Below, in pieces: positions 8,029 to 15,529 of a stretch of 64,000 bases of DNA (positions within the stretch are counted from its first letter, which is position 1; each line of letters opens with the position of its first letter). The notes beneath the pieces were generated by a model. It did not search any database. It was not told the DNA's origin and saw only the letters and a list, made by a program, of their open reading frames with translations. Position numbers and translations under genes: made by a program. Source of the DNA: Marmoricola sp. URHB0036 (GTDB taxonomy: Bacteria > Actinomycetota > Actinomycetes > Propionibacteriales > Nocardioidaceae); assembly GCF_000426045.1 (NCBI RefSeq), contig NZ_AUEP01000006.1, positions 124,001 through 188,000 on the forward strand, read 5' to 3'.

Positions 8029-9590
8029 CCCAGGCCTATCCGCCTGCCCATCCACCACCACCCGAGCCGCCCACGGGATACGTCCCCGACGTGCCCTGGC
8101 GCCGGCTCGACCCGCGGATGCTGCTCGTCCACCCGGTGGTCGAGCTGGTGAAGTTCCTGCCCGTGCTGGTCGGCATCTTCGTGCTGGGCAGCAACGGCAA
8201 CCAGGGCTGGTGGCAGCTCTTCGGCGTGGCCATCCCGATCGGTCTCGGCATCATGCGGTTCCTCACCACGACGTTCCGGATCACGCCCACCCAGATCGAG
8301 CTCCAGCGCGGGCTGATCGGCCGCAAGGTGCTGACCGCGCGGCTCGACCGGGTGCGCGCCGTCGAGCTCACCTCGACCCCGATGCACCGCATCCTCGGGC
8401 TGGCCAAGGTCGAGGTCGGGACGGCGAGCGGGGCCAAGCAGGACGACGACAAGTTCGCCCTCGACGGACTCCCCCTCGACGAGGCCCGGCACCTGCGGGT
8501 GGCCCTGCTGCACCGGGTCGATGTCGCTGCCGGTCCCGATGCGTCATCCGAGTCGTTGCCTCGAGGCCACGATTCGTATGACGCATCGCCGGTGGCCCCG
8601 GTCGAGGACGAACAGCTGCTGACGTTCGACCCGGGTTGGGTCCGCTACGCGCCGCTGACCTCCTCGGGCAGCGTGATCGCGGCCGGTGTGATCGCCGCCC
8701 TCGGCCAGTTCAGCGACCAGATCGGGTCCCGGCTGTTCAACGATCCGGAGGTCCGGCACACGGTCGAGCACCTGTCCCTCGCGGCTGCCATCCCGTTGGC
8801 CCTGGCCGCGTTCCTGGTCCTGGGCGCGGTGTTCTCGGTGCTCGGCTACCTCGTCACCAACTGGGGGTTCAGCCTGGCCCGCGACTCCCGCGGCCGCACC
8901 TTCCACGTACGCCGCGGCCTGCTCACCAGCACCGAGACCAGCCTCGAGCGTGAGCGGGTGCGTGGCCTGTCGGTCGACGAGCCGATCGGGCTCCGGCTCG
9001 CGCACGCCGGACGGCTCTACGCGATCGTCACCGGGGTCTCGAAGAAGGAGGCCGGCCGGACCCAGCTGGTGCCCCCCGCTCCGCGCGCCGTCATCGACGA
9101 GACCGGCATCCGGGTGCTCGAGCAGCCCGAGCCGCTGACCCTCCCGCTGGTCCAGCACGGACCCGCAGCCCGACGGCGTCGATGGACCCGGGCCCTGCTC
9201 GGAGCAGTCGTGCTGCCGGTGGTCGCCGTCGTGCTGGTGCTGACCACGCCGGTGCCCGGCTGGGTGGTGCTGCCGGCCCTGGTGGCGCTCCCGGTCGGTG
9301 CCGCGCTGGCGGTCGACCGCTACCGACGTCTGGGCCATGGCCTCACCGACCAGCACCTCGTCGTACGCTCCGGCTCGCTGGCCGGCCGCCGCGACATCGT
9401 CCAGCGCACCGGCATCATCGGCTGGAACCTCCAGCAGTCCTGGTTCCAGCGCCGTGCCGGGCTGGTCACGCTGGTCGCCACGACCGCCGCCGGCACCCAG
9501 GCGTACGCCGCCATCGACGTGCCCGAGCCCCTCGCGATCGCTCTCGCCCACGACGCCGTGCCCGGGCTGGTCGAGCCGTTCCTCGCCTGA
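8025..9590 (+). CDS. Multi-PH-domain membrane protein (YdbT-like)
   Basis: Larger partner of the YdbS/YdbT pair, 521 residues, with a proline-rich cytoplasmic start and repeated units of two transmembrane helices plus a bPH2 domain. The domains can be seen at about residues 85-160 (FRITPTQIELQRGLIGRKVL), about 285-370 (NWGFSLARDSRGRTFHVRRG) and about 430-510 (LTDQHLVVRSGSLAGRRDIV). The ATG overlaps the stop of the preceding gene, so the two are translationally coupled. Residues 172-188, in the linker after the first PH domain, are encoded by a 52-bp near-perfect palindrome (8537-8588), which looks like an in-frame repeat insertion. Confidence 0.88.
   Translation: MTQAYPPAHPPPPEPPTGYVPDVPWRRLDPRMLLVHPVVELVKFLPVLVGIFVLGSNGNQGWWQLFGVAIPIGLGIMRFLTTTFRITPTQIELQRGLIGRKVLTARLDRVRAVELTSTPMHRILGLAKVEVGTASGAKQDDDKFALDGLPLDEARHLRVALLHRVDVAAGPDASSESLPRGHDSYDASPVAPVEDEQLLTFDPGWVRYAPLTSSGSVIAAGVIAALGQFSDQIGSRLFNDPEVRHTVEHLSLAAAIPLALAAFLVLGAVFSVLGYLVTNWGFSLARDSRGRTFHVRRGLLTSTETSLERERVRGLSVDEPIGLRLAHAGRLYAIVTGVSKKEAGRTQLVPPAPRAVIDETGIRVLEQPEPLTLPLVQHGPAARRRRWTRALLGAVVLPVVAVVLVLTTPVPGWVVLPALVALPVGAALAVDRYRRLGHGLTDQHLVVRSGSLAGRRDIVQRTGIIGWNLQQSWFQRRAGLVTLVATTAAGTQAYAAIDVPEPLAIALAHDAVPGLVEPFLA
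8537..8588. repeat. 52-bp palindromic element inside the YdbT-like gene
   Basis: The two 26-base arms match at 23 of 26 positions. They start CGATGCGTCAT and end ATGACGCATCG, with GCCTCGAGGC as a perfect centre. In the gene's frame the element encodes DASSESLPRGHDSYDAS (residues 172-188), a polar Ser/Asp-rich stretch between a PH domain and the next transmembrane pair. The size, symmetry and neutral in-frame position resemble palindromic elements that insert into genes in Rickettsia. Confidence 0.75.
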
Positions 9591-9597
9591 GTCCACG

Positions 9598-10485
9598 TCA
9601 GCGGGCGGCGGGGTTCCGACGCTCCAGAAGCCTGGCGAGGGTCGTGGCCTCGATCTCCGGGAAGCGTTCGCGCAACGGAGTGGCGTCGAAGGTCATGTCG
9701 CTGGTGTTCATCACCACGGCCGCCCCCGCCTGCCGGGCGAACGCAGGACGCACCCGTCTCGCCAGCACCGACATGGCACGCAGCACGGGCAGCGGGACAT
9801 GCTTCGCGCCTGCGTTGCCAGGTGCGCGCGCGAGCAGGTGCTCCGCGATCTCGACGAAGCTCAGGTCTTCGGGACCACCGACCGAGAGCTGATCCCCGAT
9901 CCGGCGATCGCCCTCGACCGCGAGGCAGATGAAGGCGGCGACATCGTCGGCGGAGACGAAGTTGATCGGGTTGCGCCCAGGCCCGAGGACGAGCGCCGGT
10001 CCCCCGTGAGCCAGGTTGCCGCCGATGATCTCCATCCAGGTCTCGAGAAAGCTCGTGGCCCGCACCGTTGTGGCGTGGAGTCCAGAGGCGCGTAGGTTCT
10101 GTTCGGCGGCGTACTTCATCCGGTGCAGCGACATGGGATGGTCGGGCGCCGCTCCCACGACCGAGACCAGCACGAAGTGAGCCACCCCGCTCCCCTCGGC
10201 GGCGGTGACGAGTCGAGCGTTCCCGTCGCGATCGACCGCCGCGGGGCTCGTGCGTGCCGGCCCGGCGAAGCCGTGGACTGCCGAGATGACCGTGTGGCAA
10301 CCCTCGACGAGCGGCTCCAGGGGGTCCGTACGCAGGTCGCCCACCACCACCTCCACCGAGTCGGGAAGGTGTTCGGCCCGGCCGGGAGCGCGAGTCAGGA
10401 CCCGGACCGGCTCGTCGCCACGGTCGACGAGCCTCGTCACGACCCTTCGCCCGAGGGTTCCGGTGCCACCGGCCACCAGGATCAT
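9598..10485 (-). CDS. NAD(P)-binding NmrA/atypical SDR-family protein
   Basis: Atypical short-chain dehydrogenase of 295 residues. ILVAGGTGTLGRRVVTRLVD at the N-terminus is the GxxGxxG dinucleotide motif. VLTRAPGRAEHLPDSVEVVVGDL follows, then an HFVLVSVVGAAPDHPMSLHR active-site region in which the usual YxxxK becomes RMKYAAEQ. This pattern fits NAD(P)-sensing or quinone-reductase-like NmrA proteins. The gene overlaps its upstream neighbour (SnoaL-like) by four bases, so the two form an operon. It is divergent as a pair from a TetR regulator, which probably controls them. The substrate is unknown. Confidence 0.85.
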   Translation of the reverse strand: MILVAGGTGTLGRRVVTRLVDRGDEPVRVLTRAPGRAEHLPDSVEVVVGDLRTDPLEPLVEGCHTVISAVHGFAGPARTSPAAVDRDGNARLVTAAEGSGVAHFVLVSVVGAAPDHPMSLHRMKYAAEQNLRASGLHATTVRATSFLETWMEIIGGNLAHGGPALVLGPGRNPINFVSADDVAAFICLAVEGDRRIGDQLSVGGPEDLSFVEIAEHLLARAPGNAGAKHVPLPVLRAMSVLARRVRPAFARQAGAAVVMNTSDMTFDATPLRERFPEIEATTLARLLERRNPAAR

Positions 10486-10910
10486 GTCGGGTCCGGAGCT
10501 ACGCCGGCCACGGTCCGGGCCACGAACTCCCCGACCGAGCCGGAATCCGGGTCGACCGGTTCGAGGTAGAACCGCGCTGCCTGGATGAGCGCGTCGTCGA
10601 CCACGAAGATGATCACTCCGCGCATGCGGTGCGGCGCGCCATCACGTCGGGTGCCGGCCATCTCCCACTCCGACCAGGCGGTGTTGCCGTCGACGACGAG
10701 TGCGAGGACTCGTGCAGAGATGTCCGGCACGCCGCCCAGGATCTGGGCCCAGTTGCGGCGTACCTGCTCGGGACCGTGAAAACCGCGCTCCGGGTGGGCC
10801 GGCGTCTCGTTGACGTAGTCCGGAGCGAAGCAGGCCACGATCGCGTCGAGGTCGTGGGCGTTCGTCGCGTCCGTCAGCCGCTCGACCAGGTCCCTCGGGT
10901 TCGCCGACAT
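10482..10910 (-). CDS. SnoaL/NTF2-like protein
   Basis: Small cone-shaped NTF2-fold protein of 142 residues: N-terminal helices (DLVERLTDATNAHDLDAIVA), CFAPDYVNETP, then a curved sheet with VVDGNTAWSEWEMAGTRRDG. Relatives include polyketide cyclases and ketosteroid-isomerase-like enzymes, but many have no known reaction and the residues here do not settle one. It is first in a two-gene operon with the NmrA-like gene (ATGA overlap). It is divergent from tetR at 10981 across 70 bp, which contain a weak TACA-N6-TGTA symmetry (10948-10961) as a possible operator. Confidence 0.8.
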   Translation of the reverse strand: MSANPRDLVERLTDATNAHDLDAIVACFAPDYVNETPAHPERGFHGPEQVRRNWAQILGGVPDISARVLALVVDGNTAWSEWEMAGTRRDGAPHRMRGVIIFVVDDALIQAARFYLEPVDPDSGSVGEFVARTVAGVAPDPT

Positions 10911-10980
10911 GACGCCTCCTCTGGAGATCCCCGCTTTTTATTACAGTAGCATGTATCCAACTGAGCGAGACAGGACAGGG

Positions 10981-11607
10981 ATGGCAGCGACCAAGCGCAG
11001 CTATGACTCCAGCAGCCGGCGCAGGCAGGCACAGCGCACCTACGAGGCGGTGCTCGAGTCGGGGAAGCGCCGGTTCCTGGCCGACGGGTACGCCGCGACG
11101 ACGATCGCCTCGGTGGCGGCCGAGGCCGGGGTCTCGGTCGAGACCGTGTACAAGAGCTTCGGCAGCAAGTCGGGTCTGGTGGCCGCCATCTGGGAACGGG
11201 GGCTGGCGGGACGGGGCGAGGTGCCCGCACCCGAGAGGTCGGACCGGATGCAAGCGACCGTGAGCGACCCTCGCGAGATCATTCGCAACTGGGGACGGCT
11301 GACCACCGAGGTGGCGCCCGAGGTCGCTCCGATCCTGCTGCTGATCCGGTCCGCTGCGGCCAACGATCCGGACATGACGCGGTTGCTCGCCCAGACCGAC
11401 CAGCAACGGCTCCAACGGATGCGACGCAACGCCCGCGTCCTGCAAGGCCATCTCCGACCGGGAGTCACAGCGGCCCAGGCGGCCGAGGTCATGTGGACCT
11501 TCAGCTCGCCGGACCTCTACGACCTGTTGGTCGAGCGTCGCGGCTGGTCGATCCGACGCTACGGACGGTTCGTCACCGACAGCATGCTGGCAGCGCTGCT
11601 CCCGTGA
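10981..11607 (+). CDS. TetR/AcrR-family transcriptional regulator
   Basis: Repressor-type regulator of 208 residues. The helix-turn-helix is TIASVAAEAGVSVETVYKSF, followed by GSKSGLVAAIWERGL and a helical ligand domain. The ATG at 10981 has AGGACAGGG immediately before it and fits the family start (KRSYDSSSRRRQAQRTYEAV). The frame is open to 10909, but those residues are unlike TetR. It is divergent from the SnoaL/NmrA pair and is their likely regulator; it converges on the marR gene with a hairpin terminator between them. Confidence 0.88.
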   Translation: MAATKRSYDSSSRRRQAQRTYEAVLESGKRRFLADGYAATTIASVAAEAGVSVETVYKSFGSKSGLVAAIWERGLAGRGEVPAPERSDRMQATVSDPREIIRNWGRLTTEVAPEVAPILLLIRSAAANDPDMTRLLAQTDQQRLQRMRRNARVLQGHLRPGVTAAQAAEVMWTFSSPDLYDLLVERRGWSIRRYGRFVTDSMLAALLP

Positions 11608-11609
11608 TT

Positions 11610-11631
11610 CGCTCGCGGGGAAGGGCGAGCG
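11610..11631. terminator. Hairpin between convergent tetR and marR
   Basis: CGCTCGC (11610-11616) pairs with GCGAGCG (11625-11631) over an eight-base loop, three bases after the tetR stop and before the marR stop. There is no T-run on either side, as is common in high-GC actinobacteria, so its function as a terminator is inferred from position. Confidence 0.5.
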
Positions 11632-11649
11632 CCTGAGCGGCAGGCGACG

Positions 11650-12093
11650 TCACCTCTCGCGACCACTGGCGGCGAGCACCTTGCGCAACGCGCTCGCCAG
11701 GACGTCGGCCTCGCGCACGGTGAGATGGTCGGCGAACTCGCGACGTACCGCGGCGAGGTAGGTCGGTGCCGCCTTGCGCAGCGCCGTCCGACCGGCCGGG
11801 GTGAGGGCCGCGAAGGCGGACCGTCCGTCGTCCGGGTTGGGGTCCCGCGCCACCAGCCCGGCCCGCACCAGCTCGTCGACGACCCGGCTCACGCGGGTGC
11901 GGCTCACGGCTGCGACCGAGCCGAGCTGACCCATGGTGAGTCGCCGCTCAGGCGCGGCATTGAGCTCGAGCAGGACGTCGTACCACGTCAGCGGCAGCCC
12001 ATGGGCCTCCTGCAGCTCACGGTCGAGCAGCGGCACCAGTGCCGCGTGCACCTTGAGCAGGGCACCCCACGTGTCGGCAACGTCTTCGGGCAT
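11650..12093 (-). CDS. MarR-family transcriptional regulator
   Basis: Winged-helix dimeric regulator of 147 residues. LPLTWYDVLLELNAAPERRL leads into the recognition region LGSVAAVSRTRVSRVVDELV, and the wing RDPNPDDGRSAFAALTPAGR carries the conserved DxRS/A...LTxxG signature. It is divergent from an FMN azoreductase gene. The 87-bp gap contains two GTGCG-N2-CGCAC sites overlapping the azoreductase promoter, so it probably represses both itself and the azoreductase until a phenolic, quinone or oxidising signal arrives, as in the related AzoR/YodB and MarR systems. Confidence 0.9.
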   Translation of the reverse strand: MPEDVADTWGALLKVHAALVPLLDRELQEAHGLPLTWYDVLLELNAAPERRLTMGQLGSVAAVSRTRVSRVVDELVRAGLVARDPNPDDGRSAFAALTPAGRTALRKAAPTYLAAVRREFADHLTVREADVLASALRKVLAASGRER

Positions 12094-12112
12094 GTCTCGA
12101 AACTAGCAGGTC

Positions 12113-12156
12113 TTGTGCGTGCGCACACACTTTGCTATAACTATGTGCGTACGCAC
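12113..12156 (+). promoter_or_regulatory. Azoreductase promoter with two MarR operator sites
   Basis: TTGTGC (12113-12118) and TATAAC (12136-12141), separated by 17 bp, make a good sigma-70-type promoter. The palindrome GTGCGTGCGCAC (12115-12126, 10/12 symmetric) covers the -35 region. The perfect palindrome GTGCGTACGCAC (12145-12156) sits at the expected start site. The two centres are exactly 30 bp apart, about three helical turns, so two MarR dimers would sit on the same face. Confidence 0.75.
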
Positions 12157-12180
12157 GTAAATACTCCGGAAGGCCGAACC

Positions 12181-12840
12181 ATGAACAAGTTGCTGCACAT
12201 CTCCGCCTCCCCCCGCGGGCCGCGCTCCGAGTCCCTCGCCATCGCGGCGACCTTCCTCGACGAGCTGCGCGCGATCCGTCCCGACGTCACGGTCGAGCAC
12301 TGGGACCTCTGGGACGGCACCCTCCCCGAGTTCGGCCCGCCCGCCGCCGCGGCCAAGATGGCGATCTTCGGCGGCGCCGACCCCGAGGGGGACGAGGCCA
12401 CCGCCTGGCGCGCCGCTCGCGACACCTTCGAGCGTTTCGACTTTGCCGACCACTACCTGTTCACCGTGCCGATGTGGAACGCGTCGGTGCCCTACATCCT
12501 CAAGCAGCTCATCGACGTCATCAGCCAGCCCGGCATGATCTTCGGCTTCGACCCCAGCACCGGTTACACCGGCCTGCTGCAGAACAAGCGGGCAGCCGTC
12601 ATCTACACCGGCGCCGTCTACGGTCCCGACCGCGGCCCGGGCTTCGGCAACGACTTCCAGCAGCCGTACTTCGAGGACTGGCTCCGCTGGGCCGGCGTCG
12701 ACGACATCCGCAGCATCGAGTTCCGCCCCAACCTGGCCACCGCCGATCCGGAGCCTGGACGCCGTGCCGCGCACCTGCGTGCCACCGAGGTCGCCCGCGG
12801 CTTCCTGTCCCCTGGTGAGCCGACCCTTCTTGCGGGGTGA
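12181..12840 (+). CDS. azoR: FMN-dependent NADH azoreductase (AcpD/AzoR family)
   Basis: Flavodoxin-fold FMN reductase of 219 residues that transfers two electrons from NAD(P)H to quinones or azo compounds in the cytoplasm. MNKLLHISASPRGPRSESLA is the N-terminal strand and phosphate-binding loop for FMN. VPMWNASVPYILKQLIDVI is the second FMN loop, and YTGAVYGPDRGPGFGNDFQQ matches the family. The ATG follows GGAAGG. Expression is very probably controlled by the divergent MarR through the two palindromes upstream. The likely role is quinone or electrophile detoxification; the family name azoreductase describes an in vitro activity. Confidence 0.9.
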   Translation: MNKLLHISASPRGPRSESLAIAATFLDELRAIRPDVTVEHWDLWDGTLPEFGPPAAAAKMAIFGGADPEGDEATAWRAARDTFERFDFADHYLFTVPMWNASVPYILKQLIDVISQPGMIFGFDPSTGYTGLLQNKRAAVIYTGAVYGPDRGPGFGNDFQQPYFEDWLRWAGVDDIRSIEFRPNLATADPEPGRRAAHLRATEVARGFLSPGEPTLLAG

Positions 12841-13062
12841 CATCGCGAGCCTTGGCGGACCGGGTCAACCGTCGCCCGGGGCGAAGAACGTCCCTCAGCC
12901 GGGTCCAGCACGCCCACCTCCGGCGCCGACCCGACGCGGTGCGCTCCGCCGGCTGACCGCCACGGTGAGCACGATGGGGGGATGTTCTTCTGGTGTCGCG
13001 AGGCGCCATCATGATGGACGTGCCGCTAGCCCGGGCACTCGTTGCGGGCGATTGGGGAGCCG

Positions 13063-13725
13063 ATGGGCAAGGCGCTGCTTCAGCTGCTACCGCTGGCCCT
13101 CGCGTCTGCCCTGAGCACGGTCACCATCAGCGCGACGATCTTCTTCCTGCTCTCGAAGACCCGCACCCGCTCCGGACTGGCCTTCCTGACCGGCACGGTG
13201 ATCGGTACGTTCGCCGCCGTCACCTTGGCAGCCGTCGCCGGGCAGGCACTGCCGGGACGACCCCGCCATCACCATGACGCGGTCGGGAAGCTCGAGGTGG
13301 TGTTGGGCATCGCGATGGTGGTGCTGGGGCTGGTGAGCCTCGCGCGTCGACACCGGGTGGTGAACAGCGCGCGGAGGCCGGGCTGGCTGCACGGCATCAG
13401 CGACGTCGGGCCGGTGCCCGTGTTCGGTATAGGTCTGGCGCTGAATCTACGTCCGAAGGCCGTGCTCCTGGCTGCCGCCGCCGGTCTGGTCGTCAGCGAC
13501 GCGAACCTCGCCGTCGACAAGAATCTCGCGCTGCTGCTCCTCTACACCGTGGTCGCCACCTCCACAGTGGGATTTCTCGTGGTGGGGACGACCCTCTCCG
13601 CGCGCCGGATGGAGCCACGCCTCGTCTCGGTGAACGCCTGGATGAGTACGCACTCGAGGGTCATCAGCGCCACGATCATGATCATGGTCGGCGTGTTCGT
13701 GGCCGCACTCGGCCTGACGGGTTGA
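13063..13725 (+). CDS. GAP/Sap-type six-helix membrane protein
   Basis: Integral membrane protein of 220 residues with about six helices. LLPLALASALSTVTISATIF opens it, GTVIGTFAAVTLAAVAGQAL follows, then a cytoplasmic HHH-containing loop, and a second half with VPVFGIGLALNLRPKAVLLA. The repeated pattern with a Pro/Asn in the NLRPK segment resembles the GAP (sulfolipid-1-addressing Sap-like) family and, more distantly, LysE exporters. Mycobacterial relatives take part in glycolipid export. The ATG at 13063 has GGGGAG four bases upstream. The 222 bp before it hold nothing recognisable. Substrate unknown. Confidence 0.7.
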   Translation: MGKALLQLLPLALASALSTVTISATIFFLLSKTRTRSGLAFLTGTVIGTFAAVTLAAVAGQALPGRPRHHHDAVGKLEVVLGIAMVVLGLVSLARRHRVVNSARRPGWLHGISDVGPVPVFGIGLALNLRPKAVLLAAAAGLVVSDANLAVDKNLALLLLYTVVATSTVGFLVVGTTLSARRMEPRLVSVNAWMSTHSRVISATIMIMVGVFVAALGLTG

Positions 13726-13756
13726 GACCGGCGATCGGCAGGTCTGGCGGGCGGCG

Positions 13757-14545
13757 TCAGGTCTCGGTGGTGAGCCCGCCGTCCACGACGAAGTCCGACC
13801 CGGTGACGTTGCCGGTGGCGCGATCACTGGCGAGCATCACCACGAGCGCGGCGACCTCGTCGGGACGGGTGAAGCGCCCGGTGACGGACATGTCCGCGGC
13901 CTCCTGGGCGACCGTCTCGGGGGTGCGGCCACTGGCCCGGCCGACCTCCTCGGCCACGCCGGACGTGCCCAGCCACAGGTCGGTCGCGACCGGGCCCGGG
14001 CTCACCGTGTTCACGCGGATCCCGCTGGGACCGACCTCCTTGGACAACGCCTTGCAGAAGTTGGTGAGCGCTCCCTTGGCTGCGCTGTAGTCGATCACGC
14101 CGGGGTCGGGCAGGAAGGCGTTCACCGAGCTGGTCGTCACGATCACGCCGCGGCCGGCGGCGAGCATCGCCGGCAGAGCGGCTCGAGTGGTCCGTACGGC
14201 GGCCATCAGGTTGAGGTTGATCGAGTGCAGCCACTGGTCGTCGGTGACCATCAGGAAGCCGTTGAGCCTCGGGGAGACCTGGCCGACGTTGTTGACCAGG
14301 ATGTCCACGCCACCGCCCTTCAGCGCGACCGCGACCAGCTCGGCCGGGCCCGCAGCAGTGCTGAGGTCCACCAGCACCGGCTGCACGCTTCCCTGCTCGG
14401 CCAGCTCGTCCAGCTGCTCGCTCGACTCGCGAGCCCCGGCGAACACCCGGACACCCTCGGCCACCAGCGCCCGGGTGATGGCCAGGCCGATGCCCTTGCT
14501 GGCGCCGGTGACGACGGCGACGCGGCCGTCGAGTCCCAGGTCCAT
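13757..14545 (-). CDS. SDR-family oxidoreductase
   Basis: Classical short-chain dehydrogenase of 262 residues. VAVVTGASKGIGLAITRALV is the TGxxxGxG cofactor motif, VDILVNNVGQVSP the NNxG motif, and TTSSVNAFLPDPGVIDYSAAKGALTNF contains the catalytic Ser, Tyr and Lys (S...YxxxK). The C-terminus VTGSDFVVDGGLTTET is typical of the 3-oxoacyl-ACP-reductase-like subfamily. It lies 16 bp after an alpha/beta hydrolase gene on the same strand, so they are likely co-transcribed and controlled by the divergent LysR. The substrate is unknown. Confidence 0.9.
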   Translation of the reverse strand: MDLGLDGRVAVVTGASKGIGLAITRALVAEGVRVFAGARESSEQLDELAEQGSVQPVLVDLSTAAGPAELVAVALKGGGVDILVNNVGQVSPRLNGFLMVTDDQWLHSINLNLMAAVRTTRAALPAMLAAGRGVIVTTSSVNAFLPDPGVIDYSAAKGALTNFCKALSKEVGPSGIRVNTVSPGPVATDLWLGTSGVAEEVGRASGRTPETVAQEAADMSVTGRFTRPDEVAALVVMLASDRATGNVTGSDFVVDGGLTTET

Positions 14546-14561
14546 GGTCTGTCCCAGCCCC

Positions 14562-15362
14562 TCAGAGGTCCTGCACCTTCAGCCAGTCGAGGACGGCGTC
14601 GGCGACGTCCTTCCACCCGCTGTCCACGGTGAGCGAGTGACCGCGGCCCTCGAACTGGCGCAGCTCGGTGACTGCGGTGGAGTCGCGGTACTGCTTGAAG
14701 GTCGAGCGGGTCACCACGTCGGGCACCGTGTGGTCCTTGGTCCCGGAGATCAGCAGGAGCGGGCCGCGTGCGGAGTTCTTGGTGTCGACCTTGGCCTCCG
14801 AGTGCAGGGCGAAGTTCGCGGCCGCGGCCTGGAACAGGGGTCGGGCCGGCGAGGGGATCGTCCACTGGTCGTAGAGGGCGTCGGACTCCTCCTCGGACAG
14901 GGCGTTGCCGAAGCCGTAGCGGAACTCCTCCTTGGTGAGCGACACCGACTTGTGCAGGTTGGCCGGATTGCCGAGGGCGGGCAGTCCGGAACGCAGCTGG
15001 GAGAGGGGCAGCGGCAGGACACCCTTGATCTGGGCTGGGTCGATGGCCACACCAGCGGCGCCAATTCCCTGGCCGAGCAGCTTCTCGGTGATCAGGCCGC
15101 CGAAGGAGTGTCCGATGACCACTGGCGGACGCCCGAGCCCGGCGATCAGCTCGGTGTAGTGGGCGACGGCGTCGTCGATGCTGGTGTTCGCCACCAGATC
15201 GGGGTGCTCGCGGGCCGCGGCCACGGTGTCCGGCTCGTGGGGCCAGCCGGGCGCGGTCGGCTCGTAGCCGGCCTCGCGGAACAGCTCGACCCACGGGGCC
15301 CAGCTCGTGGCGTGCAGCCACAGGCCGTGGATGAAGACGACGGGTGTGCCGGGTGCGGTCAT
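14562..15362 (-). CDS. Alpha/beta-hydrolase
   Basis: Serine hydrolase of 266 residues. VVFIHGLWLHATSWAPWVEL contains the oxyanion-hole HG, VVIGHSFGGLITEKLLG the nucleophile elbow GHSFG, LLLISGTKDHTVPD the acid, and FEGRGHSLTV the catalytic His. The overall pattern resembles esterase/haloperoxidase-like members, and the substrate cannot be told. It is first of a two-gene operon with the SDR and is divergent from a LysR-type gene (167-bp gap with a 10-bp inverted repeat), the probable activator. Confidence 0.9.
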   Translation of the reverse strand: MTAPGTPVVFIHGLWLHATSWAPWVELFREAGYEPTAPGWPHEPDTVAAAREHPDLVANTSIDDAVAHYTELIAGLGRPPVVIGHSFGGLITEKLLGQGIGAAGVAIDPAQIKGVLPLPLSQLRSGLPALGNPANLHKSVSLTKEEFRYGFGNALSEEESDALYDQWTIPSPARPLFQAAAANFALHSEAKVDTKNSARGPLLLISGTKDHTVPDVVTRSTFKQYRDSTAVTELRQFEGRGHSLTVDSGWKDVADAVLDWLKVQDL

Positions 15363-15449
15363 GACGACTCCTCGATGGTGCTGACGTGGGGGTTGGCCCG
15401 AGTGCTCCTACGTCGAGACAACACCTGGGTCGGCACCGGCGTCCAAGAC

Positions 15450-15493
15450 CCATCCGGTCGTGATCGATAACCACGCTGGTCGGGACCGGATGG
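15450..15493. promoter_or_regulatory. Possible LysR binding region
   Basis: CCATCCGGTC (15450-15459) and GACCGGATGG (15484-15493) form a perfect ten-base inverted repeat with a 24-base spacer. It ends 36 bp before the lysR start and lies about 90 bp upstream of the hydrolase. Position and size fit a LysR recognition region, but no T-N11-A core stands out within it. Confidence 0.4.
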
Positions 15494-15529
15494 ATCGCAC
15501 TACCGTGACGGCGGGGAAGGGCGGTCTGG

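Noticed and set aside
10948-10961. TACA-N6-TGTA as the tetR operator
   Set aside because: Four-base arms only; too weak to list as a site on its own.
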